DNA from: Lewinellaceae bacterium
Lineage (GTDB): Bacteria; Bacteroidota; Bacteroidia; Chitinophagales; Saprospiraceae
Reading direction: 5' to 3'
Length of the DNA stretch: 64,000 nucleotides
NCBI GenBank assembly: GCA_020636215.1
Contig: JACJYG010000012.1
Location: forward strand, 62,001 to 126,000
In this document: positions 17,845 through 26,127 of the stretch, piece by piece
Layout: each line of letters opens with the position of its first letter
Numbering within the stretch: the stretch's first letter is position 1
Made by a program: the position numbers and the translations under genes
The notes under the pieces: model-generated
Told to the model about the DNA's origin: nothing
Database searches by the model: none
The model's input: only the letters and a program-made list of their open reading frames with translations

Positions 17845-20151
17845 ATGATCTTCAATCTCAGGGTCCTTTCCGTAACCTTATTCGGGATACTCGCCATTGC
17901 CAGCGCGTTCCAATTGACGAGGCTAAAATTCTCCTTTGATTTCGAGCAGTTCTTTCCCGAAGGGGATGAAGACCTGGAAGTGTTCCGGGAATTCATCAGT
18001 GAATTTGAGGCGGATGATAACTTTATGCTGGTTGCCGTACACCGGGAAGAGGGCGTTTTTGAACAGCACTTTCTGGAACAGTTCCACGGCCTTACGCTCA
18101 AGAGCCGCGAATTACCCCATGTAGTGGAGAGCCAGTCGCTGACCAAATTTTCCTACCCGGTTCGAACGCCTTTCGCCATTACCAGTATTCCGGCCATCCA
18201 TATTGATCAGCCGGCACGCTACGAGCAGGATAAAAAGCGCATTCTGGGTGATGAACGCTTTGTATATAACCTCATTTCAGAAGATGGAACTACACTGGTC
18301 CTTTTCCTGAAAACGGTCAATAGCATCCAATTAGATCAGGCGCGGGAGCTTATGGCCGCCCTCGATGCCCTGATTCAACAATATGATTTTGAAGCCTACC
18401 ACTACCTTGGCCGCCCTTATTTCCAGAAAGAGCTTGTGGATATGCAGAAGCGGGAAATAATGGTCTCTGCTATTATCTCCGGCATCCTGGTTACCCTGGT
18501 GATGTTTTTTATATTCCGGCGGCCCTGGGGCATCGTTGTAGCCCTCTTTTCCATCGGCCTGGGTATGTTGCTGTTTATGGGTTTCCTGGGAGCTACCGGC
18601 CGCGAGCTCAACGCTATGGCGGCCTTGTATCCTGTGTTGATGATCATTGTGGGCACTTCCGATGTCATTCACATCATGTCAAAATACGTGGATGAATTGC
18701 GCAAAGGGCAGCCTAAGGAAAAAGCTATTGTCACAACCATACGGGAGATTGGACTGGCCACGCTGCTTACCTCCCTCACAACCGGTATTGGTTTCGCGTC
18801 TTTGTTGAGCAGCCGGGTTGCGCCCATTCGGGACTTTGGCATCAATGCCGCTATCGGGGTCCTCATCGCCTTTCTTACAGTGATCTTCTTTACGACCGCT
18901 GTGCTTTCCTGGTTTCATGCAGATCAGATCATCAAACTGGGGCGAGGGCAGTCTTTCTGGGATAAGTCAATGCAATGGACGTACCGTTTTACCCGACGAT
19001 ATCCCCGGCGTATCGCCATAGGCGGAATGGCTGTTCTGCTGCTGAGTGTCTGGGGTATCTCTCGGATCACAACTAACTATAGCATCATCAACAATATGCC
19101 TATCGGCAAAAAGATCACAGAAGACTTCCTCTTTTTCGAACGCGAACTGACCGGCTTCCGCCCCATGGAATTTGCAGTCTATGCACAGGACGGGTACCAG
19201 GCAGACGACTATGAGGTGGTCCGGGAAATGGCCAAGGTGGAGGCTTACCTGCATCGATCACCGGCGGTGCAGGCTATTGGTTCTATCACAACCGTGTACA
19301 AAAGCATCAACCAAATGATGCGCAACAACAACCCCGAAGCCTTTGAGCTGCCCGACACCAAGGAAGAATTCCAACGGTACCGGCGGATGGCTGCTCAGGT
19401 GCCCAATCTGCATCTCAACGTACTGCTAAGCAAGGATGAGAAAAAAGCCCGCATCACTTCCCGAATCAAAGACATAGGCGCCGACACCATCAAGCAATTC
19501 GGAAACCGCATTGATACCTGGATACTGGAAAATACGGACACTTCTGTGGTGAGATTCCAGCGCACCGGCACTGGCCTGATCATCGATAAGAACTCTGAGT
19601 ATATACGCCGCAGCCTCATTCAAGGCCTGGGGGTGGCCATTCTCATCATTGGGCTTCTAATGGCGCTGCTGTTCCGCAATTTAAAAATGCTGGTCATTTC
19701 GCTCCTCCCCAATGTTTTTCCGCTGCTTCTGGCCGGAGCCCTGCTGGGCTTCCTGGGCATCGAGTTGGAAGCGGGTGTCTCGATCGTCTTCGCCGTTATC
19801 TTCGGTATAGCCGTTGACGATACGATTCATTTTCTCAGCAAATACAAACTTGTTCGAGGGAGAGGGAACACGGTGGAAGACAGCCTTCGCATCACCTTCC
19901 TGGAAACCGGCAAGGCCATCGTCCTCACTACTGTATTGCTTTTCTTTGGGTTCCTTGTGATGCTCTTTTCTATCCATCCGCCCAGCGTGACCATCGGCCT
20001 GCTCATCAGCCTGACCCTTTTCAGCGCCCTGATCAGCGACCTTTTGCTCCTCCCCGTACTTATCCGCTGGTTTTATCCGGAAACGGAAGTAGAATCCGCC
20101 ATCAGCAGAGAGGAATCGGAGAAGACGGCTCCAACCCCAAACATGAACTAA
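17845..20151 (+). CDS. RND superfamily (MMPL/HpnN-like) transporter
   Basis: A 768-residue inner-membrane protein of the RND type found as a single chain without an obvious membrane-fusion partner here. It has an N-terminal membrane helix, a soluble loop (about 30-200), a cluster of about five helices (about 205-380) with GTSDVIHIMSKY, a second soluble loop (about 400-590) and a second helix cluster with GIAVDDTIHFLSKYK. The duplicated half-and-half layout and the paired D-D-x-I-H motif are those of the MMPL/HpnN/Patched-like group, which export lipids or hopanoids by proton motive force. The substrate here is unknown. A GCCC-GAAA-GGGC mini-hairpin (17822-17833) sits just before the ATG. The TetR gene lies 196 bases downstream. 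Confidence 0.85.
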   Translation: MIFNLRVLSVTLFGILAIASAFQLTRLKFSFDFEQFFPEGDEDLEVFREFISEFEADDNFMLVAVHREEGVFEQHFLEQFHGLTLKSRELPHVVESQSLTKFSYPVRTPFAITSIPAIHIDQPARYEQDKKRILGDERFVYNLISEDGTTLVLFLKTVNSIQLDQARELMAALDALIQQYDFEAYHYLGRPYFQKELVDMQKREIMVSAIISGILVTLVMFFIFRRPWGIVVALFSIGLGMLLFMGFLGATGRELNAMAALYPVLMIIVGTSDVIHIMSKYVDELRKGQPKEKAIVTTIREIGLATLLTSLTTGIGFASLLSSRVAPIRDFGINAAIGVLIAFLTVIFFTTAVLSWFHADQIIKLGRGQSFWDKSMQWTYRFTRRYPRRIAIGGMAVLLLSVWGISRITTNYSIINNMPIGKKITEDFLFFERELTGFRPMEFAVYAQDGYQADDYEVVREMAKVEAYLHRSPAVQAIGSITTVYKSINQMMRNNNPEAFELPDTKEEFQRYRRMAAQVPNLHLNVLLSKDEKKARITSRIKDIGADTIKQFGNRIDTWILENTDTSVVRFQRTGTGLIIDKNSEYIRRSLIQGLGVAILIIGLLMALLFRNLKMLVISLLPNVFPLLLAGALLGFLGIELEAGVSIVFAVIFGIAVDDTIHFLSKYKLVRGRGNTVEDSLRITFLETGKAIVLTTVLLFFGFLVMLFSIHPPSVTIGLLISLTLFSALISDLLLLPVLIRWFYPETEVESAISREESEKTAPTPNMN

Positions 20152-20190
20152 GCAAAAGGTGTCTTTGGGCATGGGGCGAAACCAGAAATC

Positions 20191-20206
20191 TTTACCCGGC
20201 CCGTAG
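20191..20206 (+). repeat. 16-base intergenic motif, also at 35-50
   Basis: TTTACCCGGCCCGTAG is identical at 35-50 and 20191-20206. In both places it is followed by a G.CGGGA stretch between genes. It shares the TTTACCCGGC core with the larger intergenic repeat. Confidence 0.5.
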
Positions 20207-20225
20207 AGTCGGGAGGAACCAGCCC

Positions 20226-20281
20226 ATCCTCCCCTGGCAACGGAGCCGGGTAAAAAACCAGAAACTTTGAACCAGCCCGCC
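20226..20281 (-). repeat. intergenic repeat, inverted copy B
   Basis: The reverse complement reads GTTTCTGGTTTTTTACCCGG, then CTCCG, then TTGCCAGGGGAGGA. This is copy A's sequence with its central inverted repeat degraded. It faces copy C on the other side of the TetR gene. Confidence 0.55.
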
Positions 20282-20291
20282 TTCCCACCCC

Positions 20292-20322
20292 TTGCAATAC
20301 TCCGCCGGGCCCCTTATCTTTA
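20292..20322 (+). promoter_or_regulatory. candidate promoter of the TetR gene
   Basis: TTG at 20292-20294, 20 bases, then TATCTTTA at 20315-20322, one mismatch from TAnnTTTG. The predicted start of transcription falls inside the palindrome that follows. Confidence 0.5.
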
Positions 20323-20326
20323 GGCA

Positions 20327-20338
20327 TACCAATTGGTA
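20327..20338. promoter_or_regulatory. candidate TetR operator (12-bp perfect palindrome)
   Basis: TACCAATTGGTA is a perfect palindrome immediately downstream of the -7 element and 9 bases before the ATG. A repressor bound here would block its own gene, the usual TetR autoregulation. Confidence 0.6.
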
Positions 20339-20347
20339 CGAACGAAC

Positions 20348-20947
20348 ATGCCTATACTCATGAAAGACCTAAGGCGACAAATCCTCGAAAAGAACCGGGA
20401 AGCGATGCATCTACATGGCTATCAGGGCCTGCGGGCCGACCTGGTGGTTAAAGAACTGGCTATTACCAAAGGGGCATATTACCATTATTTTTCTGGAAAG
20501 CAGGAGTTGGGGTATTGCATCCTGGATGAACTCATCGGCCCGGAGCACCTCCATTACTGGGGTGCGTTGAATGATTATTTCGGCCATCCGATTGAAGGCA
20601 TCATTGAGCGGCTGAAAACCCTCCGCATCGAACTCAAAAACGATTATTTTCTGCTGGGTAGTGAGCTGAATAACCTCATCCAGGAAATGGCCCCCTTGGA
20701 TGAAGGCTTCCAGCAACGGCTACAACGTATTGTGGAAGGCATGCGCCTGGCCATCCGGGCTGCTATCGAGCGGGGTAAAAAAGCCCGCCTCGTGAAGGCG
20801 GAAACGGACGCCGACGAAGTGGCTACTATGGTTCTCACCAATCTTTTGGGCGCCTTCAGCCTCGCCAAAGCTTTTCAGGACAGGAAATTCTTTGACCGCA
20901 CCATCGAACAAATGACGGAATACCTGAGGGATTTTAAGGGGCAGTAG
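20348..20947 (+). CDS. TetR/AcrR family transcriptional regulator
   Basis: A 199-residue regulator. The ATG at 20348 is chosen over a TTG five codons earlier that would lie inside the palindrome; the ATG at 20360 is also possible. Residues about 5-55 form the helix-turn-helix (RRQILEKNREAMHLHGYQG, then KELAITKGAYYHYFSGKQEL), with the KGAYYHYF recognition-helix signature. The C-terminal helical ligand domain (about 60-199) resembles the AcrR/YcdC-type C-terminal regions. It is likely a repressor of itself and perhaps of the RND transporter just upstream, which is inferred only from proximity. The gene is bracketed by oppositely oriented copies of the intergenic repeat. Confidence 0.85.
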   Translation: MPILMKDLRRQILEKNREAMHLHGYQGLRADLVVKELAITKGAYYHYFSGKQELGYCILDELIGPEHLHYWGALNDYFGHPIEGIIERLKTLRIELKNDYFLLGSELNNLIQEMAPLDEGFQQRLQRIVEGMRLAIRAAIERGKKARLVKAETDADEVATMVLTNLLGAFSLAKAFQDRKFFDRTIEQMTEYLRDFKGQ

Positions 20948-20953
20948 TGCACT

Positions 20954-21010
20954 GGGCAGGCCTTTCAGGTTTTTTACCCGGCTGATCCCGACAGTTGTCA
21001 GGAGAGGACG
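20954..21010 (+). repeat. intergenic repeat, copy C
   Basis: GGGCAGGCCTTTCAGG, TTTTTTACCCGGCTGAT, GACAGTTGTC and GGAGAGGACG match copy A at 5155-5220 in order and orientation, starting 6 bases after the TetR stop. Confidence 0.65.
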
Positions 21011-21012
21011 GG

Positions 21013-21099
21013 CAAGGCTACAGCGGTCCTTTCGCGTAAGGCGAGGTCGACTTCTCGAAGGCCGCTGCAACCTAAGCTAGTACTGCTGTTGTAGCCTTG
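21013..21099. other. structured inverted-repeat element
   Basis: CAAGGCTACA (21013-21022) pairs perfectly with TGTAGCCTTG (21090-21099). Inside, CAGCGG (21021-21026) can pair with CCGCTG (21062-21067). It could be a folded RNA or the end of a decayed element. No known RNA family is recognised. Confidence 0.4.
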
Positions 21100-22087
21100 T
21101 TTCAAACCTTAGCCCTATGTGATTAGAAATTCCCCTTGGGGCCTGTGCATAACCTTTTTCTGCTTCGCTTCGAGGAAGCTTTTCGCCCTTTTTTGAAGCG
21201 CAAAAAAGGGCCAAAAAACGCCGGAAAATCCTTATGCGGCGACTCAACCCATAGGTGCTTCGGATACGGAGCTCAATCGGATACCCTTATGGTTCTGTTT
21301 TGCCCTTTTTCAAGGTGCTGTGCCGGTTTCAGTACTTGGGCTTAAGAACCGGCCCTTCGCCAAAAGTGCCGGATTCCATAGCTTTTATCTGTTACCTGCT
21401 CTTGGGATGAAACCGCCAAGGCACATTTTCTGCCCTTCAGTGCAGGAAACTGCCTTTTCTTCTAAGGCTTTGCCAGGGCTGCTTCGTGACGGAAAAAAGG
21501 GCGTTTGTGGCCGCTAAGGATTTATCCATTGGCTCTGAGGCGCTACTCGGCGATTGCCAGGATTGGGGCAGCCAAAGCGGCATTAAACACCCTTTTCCCA
21601 CACTTCCTTGCTGACAAGGGCAGGCTCTGAACCATAAGTGGCCGGTAAAACCCAAGGGCGGAGGTGCGCCTTGCAGGATGCGGCCCCGAGGGCAATACTA
21701 CTACTTCATGCAAGGACAATTGCCAATGAGCATGTTCTCCATGCCCAGCTTTTCAGCTTGAGCATACTGCACAGCGCCCAGGAAAAGGGTAAACCTCAAA
21801 CGCAAGGGCTGACTCCGATACTTTGCAGTCCAAGCACTAAGAGTGGCCGCGCCGCATTGGCTGGTACAAGGGTTTTGGTACTTTTGCCCTCAAAAGTACG
21901 AAGAGATTTTCCTCCTGGCGAAGCAAAAGAGCATAAGGCTCCCAAACCTTAAGTGAGCGCTTCTCGCTTCTCAATGCGGCCCCAGAAGTCCCCCTTTCGT
22001 TACGCGAAAGCACAGTTTCAGGTTAGGGCCTTTGCCTTGTTCCTTTTACCTTTTCAACCCTCAGCTTTTTACACCTCGCCCCCATGC
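21100..22087. other. about 1 kb without a recognisable gene
   Basis: Open frames here are short (60-104 codons), sit on both strands, and lack signals, domains or a coherent codon pattern. Peptides such as KALPGLLRDGKKG and SKVRRDFPPGEAKE match nothing I know. A perfect hairpin GTACTTTTG-CCCT-CAAAAGTAC lies at 21878-21899. Motifs such as CTTTCG..CGCG and GTTTCA..TTAG occur near both ends (21030-21115 and 22000-22030). It may be a decayed gene block, a non-autonomous element or non-coding RNA. Real coding seems unlikely. Confidence 0.4.
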
Positions 22088-22963
22088 TCACTGCCCACTG
22101 AAATACACTTCGGCCAACACTGGCAAATGATCCGAGGGGAAGCTGCCGCTCCAGCAATCCGACAAAATGCCATGGCGTAGCACTTTGATCTGATTATTTA
22201 CAAAAATGAAATCGATTCGGCGCCCGGGCACGCCCGGGAACTGGAAACCCGACCAGGTGCTCAAGGGGCCATGGTGTGGTGTCTGCGATTGGATAAGAGC
22301 ATCGGCCAGGCCACTCCCCTTTTCCGTGATAATGCGGTAGGGTTCGTCGGTAGGAATGCAGTTGAAATCGCCGGTCAGCAGCACTGGCCCGTCGCCGGCA
22401 ATGGCCTGGATCTGTTTGCGTATCAACCGGGCGCTTTCCTGCCGTGCCTGCGTTCCAAGGTGGTCGAAATGGGTGTTGAAATGATAAAACACCCGGCCGT
22501 TGGCCTTGTCGCGAAATTGCACCCAGCTGGCTATACGGGGTAGGGCAGCATCCCAGCCTACGCTTCCGGGCTGATCGGGGCTTTCCGAAAGCCAGAACGT
22601 GCCGCTATCCAGCAGGTCAAAGCGCTCCTTCCGATAGAAGATGGCCGAGAATTCATTGTCCGGTTCCGGGCTGATACGGCCATCCGTCCGGCAAAGGCCA
22701 TACCAGCTGAAGCCCGGGAGCAGCGCCGTTAACTCGTCTAACTGGAAGCGGAAGGCTTCCTGTACGCCAATAATATCGGCCTGGTGAAAACGGATCATAC
22801 TGGCTACCATGTCCTTTCGGTTGGGCCAGTAGTCCACCCCGTCATCCGGGTTGGGATAGCGGATGTTGAAAGTCATCACCCGTACGCTTTCCGCCTGCCC
22901 AAAGGCTGCGACGGAAAAGCTAAAAGTCAGGATACATCCCCAAAGTAATCTGTTCTTAAACAT
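22088..22963 (-). CDS. secreted endonuclease/exonuclease/phosphatase-family hydrolase
   Basis: A 291-residue protein with a signal peptide (about 1-22, ending VAAFGQ), so periplasmic or outside the cell. The EEP fold is clear: MTFNIRYPNPDDG near residue 30, IIGVQEAF (metal-binding Glu near 69), FNTHFDHLG near 166, LTGDFNCIP near 196 (catalytic Asp-Asn) and SDHLPVLAEVYF at the end (Asp-His). Family members cleave nucleic acids or phosphodiester and phospholipid substrates; Bacteroidota homologues are mostly annotated as putative phosphodiesterases. Monocistronic, next to the frameshifted TlpA-family gene. Confidence 0.9.
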   Translation of the reverse strand: MFKNRLLWGCILTFSFSVAAFGQAESVRVMTFNIRYPNPDDGVDYWPNRKDMVASMIRFHQADIIGVQEAFRFQLDELTALLPGFSWYGLCRTDGRISPEPDNEFSAIFYRKERFDLLDSGTFWLSESPDQPGSVGWDAALPRIASWVQFRDKANGRVFYHFNTHFDHLGTQARQESARLIRKQIQAIAGDGPVLLTGDFNCIPTDEPYRIITEKGSGLADALIQSQTPHHGPLSTWSGFQFPGVPGRRIDFIFVNNQIKVLRHGILSDCWSGSFPSDHLPVLAEVYFSGQ

Positions 22964-23004
22964 AAGTGAGCCCTTTCAATGAATCAGAAAAAAAACAACC
23001 GGGA

Positions 23005-24300
23005 CTAGGGCACGGCCTTTCGGCCTTCCGCCGCCGCCATTTCAATCATCGTTTTCATCTCTGTCAGCAGTTCTTCATCGTTGCCGCCAAAGCCTACGCT
23101 TTTGAATCGAATGCGGCCGTCGGGGCCGATCACGAACTTGGTGGGGATGCCCTGAACACCATATTGCGCCACCACTTTATTGTCATTGTCCATCAACACT
23201 TCGAAAGCGTAGGCTTTGGAAGCAATGAAATCGGCAGCGTTTTTTTCCTTGTCGGCTTCGTTTTCCCAGGTGTCGATGAACAGAAAAACGACTGATTCAT
23301 CATCCCCGAAATGGTTTACCGCGCGTTGCATGCCCGGGAAGGAGGCCTTGCAGGGGCCGCACCAGGTCGCCCAGAAATCCAGCACAACGGTTTTGCCTTT
23401 GAGTTCGCTCAATTTGACCGTCTCCCCATCCAGGTTGAGGAGTGCAAAGTCGGGGGCTTCCTGGTTGATCATTTTTTTGCGTGTTTCTTCACGGAACTGT
23501 TCCTGTGCTGCTTTCTCCAGCTCGGCAACATACAAACTGTAGGCATCCTCCAGGCTGTTGTTTGCAAGGAAGAGGCGTTTGTGCTGCTCCTTCATCTTAC
23601 TGGTAGCCTGGCCCTCCTGTATGAATCGGGCCAGTTTTTTCTCGGCGGCTTTACCGCCTTTTAATTGCTCATAATAAATTGCGTAGCGCTCGTTCAGCTC
23701 CCCGTCGGAAAAATTGCGGTTTTCGCAGGCAATGGTTTGGTATTTTAGAGCATCTTCATACGCGCCTTGGCGGTAGCGGATGAGGGCATAAGTATCCGAG
23801 TACATGCCATAATTGCCCTCCAATATCCTTTTCCAGTACCGCGGGCTATAGAAGGAAGCCTTGCCTTCTTCCGGCTTTTTCATGGATTCCTCGATGAGAT
23901 CCAGCGATTGTTTGGAGAATTGGCCGGCCCGTTCCAGGCCGCTGGCTTTGCCTTCCAGGCCTTCGCCGGCCATGCTCCAGGCCAGGTTGTTCAGGATGGA
24001 GGCTTTGGTTTGGCGGTCATCGATCAGGGACATATAGTGGTTGAACTTGTCCCAGTTTTCCTTGGAAGCAAAACTATTGGCCAGTACGCGTGCGAAGTTG
24101 GTTTGTGACTGCTGGAAATTTGCCTCCTTCCCGTATTTTTCCTGGTAGGCCTGGTATATTGCTTCTTTCTGCGCGAGGTCTTTTTCTTCATAAAATTGAG
24201 TGAACAGTTCGTCGCGGATTACCAGTCCATCGGGGTATTTCTTTTTGATCTTTTCCGCCAGCTCATTGGCAAGCGCTTCTTCCTTCATTCTTTTGAACAT
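23005..24300 (-). CDS. TlpA-family thiol-disulfide oxidoreductase, intact 3' part
   Basis: These 431 codons are the C-terminal part of a longer gene whose start lies near 24944. Residues 1-270 of this part are helical (YEEKDLAQKEAIYQAYQEKYG and similar), the spacer typical of Bacteroidota TlpA-like proteins. The last 150 residues are a thioredoxin domain: APDFALLNLDGETVKLSELK, then FWATWCGPCKASFPG with the CGPC active site, then the cis-Pro loop GIPTKFVI. The initial Met here is internal: the residues just before it in another frame (NNKASEEEWNVAYYMF) continue the alignment. Expected role: periplasmic reduction of disulfides. Confidence 0.8.
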   Translation of the reverse strand: MFKRMKEEALANELAEKIKKKYPDGLVIRDELFTQFYEEKDLAQKEAIYQAYQEKYGKEANFQQSQTNFARVLANSFASKENWDKFNHYMSLIDDRQTKASILNNLAWSMAGEGLEGKASGLERAGQFSKQSLDLIEESMKKPEEGKASFYSPRYWKRILEGNYGMYSDTYALIRYRQGAYEDALKYQTIACENRNFSDGELNERYAIYYEQLKGGKAAEKKLARFIQEGQATSKMKEQHKRLFLANNSLEDAYSLYVAELEKAAQEQFREETRKKMINQEAPDFALLNLDGETVKLSELKGKTVVLDFWATWCGPCKASFPGMQRAVNHFGDDESVVFLFIDTWENEADKEKNAADFIASKAYAFEVLMDNDNKVVAQYGVQGIPTKFVIGPDGRIRFKSVGFGGNDEELLTEMKTMIEMAAAEGRKAVP

Positions 24301-24308
24301 ATAGTAGG

Positions 24309-24944
24309 CTACATTCCATTCTTCTTCGGATGCTTTATTGTTACCAGTACCATACCGCCAGCTATGTCCTTTACTTCCCTCAGGGCTGCTTCATCCTTGT
24401 TTTGGGCAGCCAATCCGGCAAAATCGTTGGCGAACATTTTATCTGCCCTGGAGGCCGGGTACTGCTGAAACTCCATTTGGTAAAATTCCAAAGCTTTCTC
24501 CGGGCGCGTTTTACGCCAGCGTAATAGGCGAAGCTGTTTAAAGCCTGTACTAAACTGCCATATGCGCCCTGTACGGGGTGGAACGGTACCGTCCCGGTAG
24601 AACATCGTAGAATATCCCTGATCGTCGTTGCTATCCGTTTTGTCGCCCGCCTCATTTTCTATTTTAACAAACAAGGCTTTGATGTCTGTTCCTGTGGAAT
24701 TTCACCAACAAAGGCATCGCCTTCTGCCTTTAGTTCCACATCAACGGCATCCGGTACTTTCGCCGGCAAAGAGCAGTGCCGAAGCGTAAATGGTTTCCAC
24801 TCCTTCCAAAGGTGTTCCGGCAGGATTGTAACGAAACTGCACCGTTTCTCCGGGCATGGGTAGTTCGGGTTGGAACGTAAGGTTTTGGGCAGAGAGTGCG
24901 CTGCCGAGCGCCAGAAAAGTAAGCAATGGCAAAAGCTGTTTCAT
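24309..24944 (-). pseudogene. frameshifted 5' part of the TlpA-family gene
   Basis: The gene begins at the ATG at 24944 with a clean signal peptide (MKQLLPLLTFLALGSALSAQ) and the N-domain (LTFQPELPMPGETVQFRYNP). Reading then has to change frame several times: near 24780 (to AKVPDAVDVELKAEG), near 24690 (to ALFVKIENEAGDK), near 24590 (to VQGAYGSLVQALNSFAYY), near 24510 (to PEKALEFYQMEFQQYP) and near 24350 (into the intact part). All shifts restore a plausible single protein, so they are most likely single-base errors; genuine decay cannot be excluded. Confidence 0.7.
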
Positions 24945-25053
24945 TGGTAAACGGTTTTGGTGGTAGAAAATGATACTCTTCCTGGAGGAAAGGTTTTCCT
25001 AAAGAAAAGGAAAGTTAAGGTTTTTTTTATTGTATTCTTTCAGCTTAGGCTCT

Positions 25054-25705
25054 TCACCACCATTCAACCCTTCCCCACTGTTCATCCTCCGGGAGCGGAG
25101 CTTCCAGCAAAACCGCTTCCCCATTTTGCGGATCTTTAAACCCCAGTTTCCAGGCATGCAACATAATGGCATTGGGTTGGTAGGAAGTCTGCGCGCCGTA
25201 AGCACCATCGCCCACAATGGGACAACCTGATGGCGGCTAGTTGGTACCGTATCTGATGAAATTTACCAGTGTCGGGGCGGATTTCCAACAAGCCCTCTCC
25301 CAGGGTGCGGTAAGAAAGGCTGCAAAAACCGTGTCTTTGCGTTGTTGTTCAAACACCACTGCCCGCTTATTGGGCTGGTCTTTGAATAACCAGTGCTCCA
25401 GCTTTCCTGCTGAAGCCGGGGCGCCTGCTCCACGACAGCCAGGTAGATTTTCTTTATCTGCCTTTCGGCAAACTGCCGGTTGAGCTCCTTCAGGGCGCTC
25501 TTCTTTTGTACCATCAACAGCACGCCCGAAGTGACCCGGTCGAGGCGGTGCACGACGCCGAGGAAAGGCTTTACTGCTGCCGCTGCAAGTATTCATAAAC
25601 AATGGATTCAACCGATGGCTCCCAGGGTTGCGCTCTACGATCAGGTACTTAAGGCTTGTTAAGGGCAAGGAAATGGGTGGTTTCGATTATTATGGGGATT
25701 TTCAA
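25054..25705 (-). pseudogene. RluA-family pseudouridine synthase, frameshifted
   Basis: Pieces in all three frames join into one RluA-type protein: KIPIIIETTHFLALNKP (start of the catalytic domain, possible TTG start at 25705), then MHRLDRVTSGVLLMVQKK with the HRLDxxTSG catalytic-Asp motif, then KELNRQFAERQIKKIYLAVV, then FHQIRYQLAAI-like residues, then PIVGDGAYGAQTSYQPNAI and a final WGRVEWW before the TGA at 25054-25056. At least three frame changes are needed. The normal enzyme converts specific uridines in rRNA or tRNA to pseudouridine. Neighbouring genes are broken too, which favours sequence error. Confidence 0.7.
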
Positions 25706-25716
25706 ACCAGGTGCAA

Positions 25717-26127
25717 TTAGTGCGCGAAATCTACCTCGTAATTCCCCTTGATACGCTCCATCGGTGGGTTGAAATATCCGAACTTCAACTCGGGAAACTC
25801 CTCGCGGATGCGGCGCATCAGCTCGCGAATGCCCATCGTTTCTTCGGTGTCCGAAATACCCACCCGTTCCAGGTACCAGTCGGGGTCGATATTGAAATTG
25901 CGCCATTGATCATCTTCGGTACCAGTGCTGCGGATGAGTTCGCGCAAGGCTTGGTACTCCGCTTCGCTGTCGGTCACGCCGGGGAATACGAAGTAGTTGA
26001 TGCTCGTCCAGCCGCCGTAGCGGTTCACGATGCGAATGCTTTCCAGGATGTCCTCGAATTTGTAATTATTGGGACGGTAGTAGGTAGTGTACAGCCAATC
26101 CTGGGCGGAATTAGTACTCACCCGCAT
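25717..26127 (-). CDS. radical SAM protein, C-terminal part (after a frameshift)
   Basis: These 136 codons continue the upstream radical SAM gene. The sequence just before the frame change reads CKAGLNSMRVSTNSAQDW, fitting the typical 'gadsirvSlns' step of a radical SAM barrel. SINYFVFPGVTDSEAEY near the middle is the usual 'pgvndsd' strand. The final residues are poorly conserved. It is not a separate gene. One missing base near 26150 would join it to the N-terminal part. Confidence 0.75.
   Translation of the reverse strand: MRVSTNSAQDWLYTTYYRPNNYKFEDILESIRIVNRYGGWTSINYFVFPGVTDSEAEYQALRELIRSTGTEDDQWRNFNIDPDWYLERVGISDTEETMGIRELMRRIREEFPELKFGYFNPPMERIKGNYEVDFAH

Noticed and set aside
21638..21952. 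104-codon frame in the gene-poor stretch
   Set aside because: Odd composition (many Lys, Pro, Ser in a random order), no start context, no domain; noted only as part of the unexplained stretch.
26118..26127. Two separate radical SAM-related genes
   Set aside because: The second frame begins inside the same conserved block; a single missing base near 26150 joins them.
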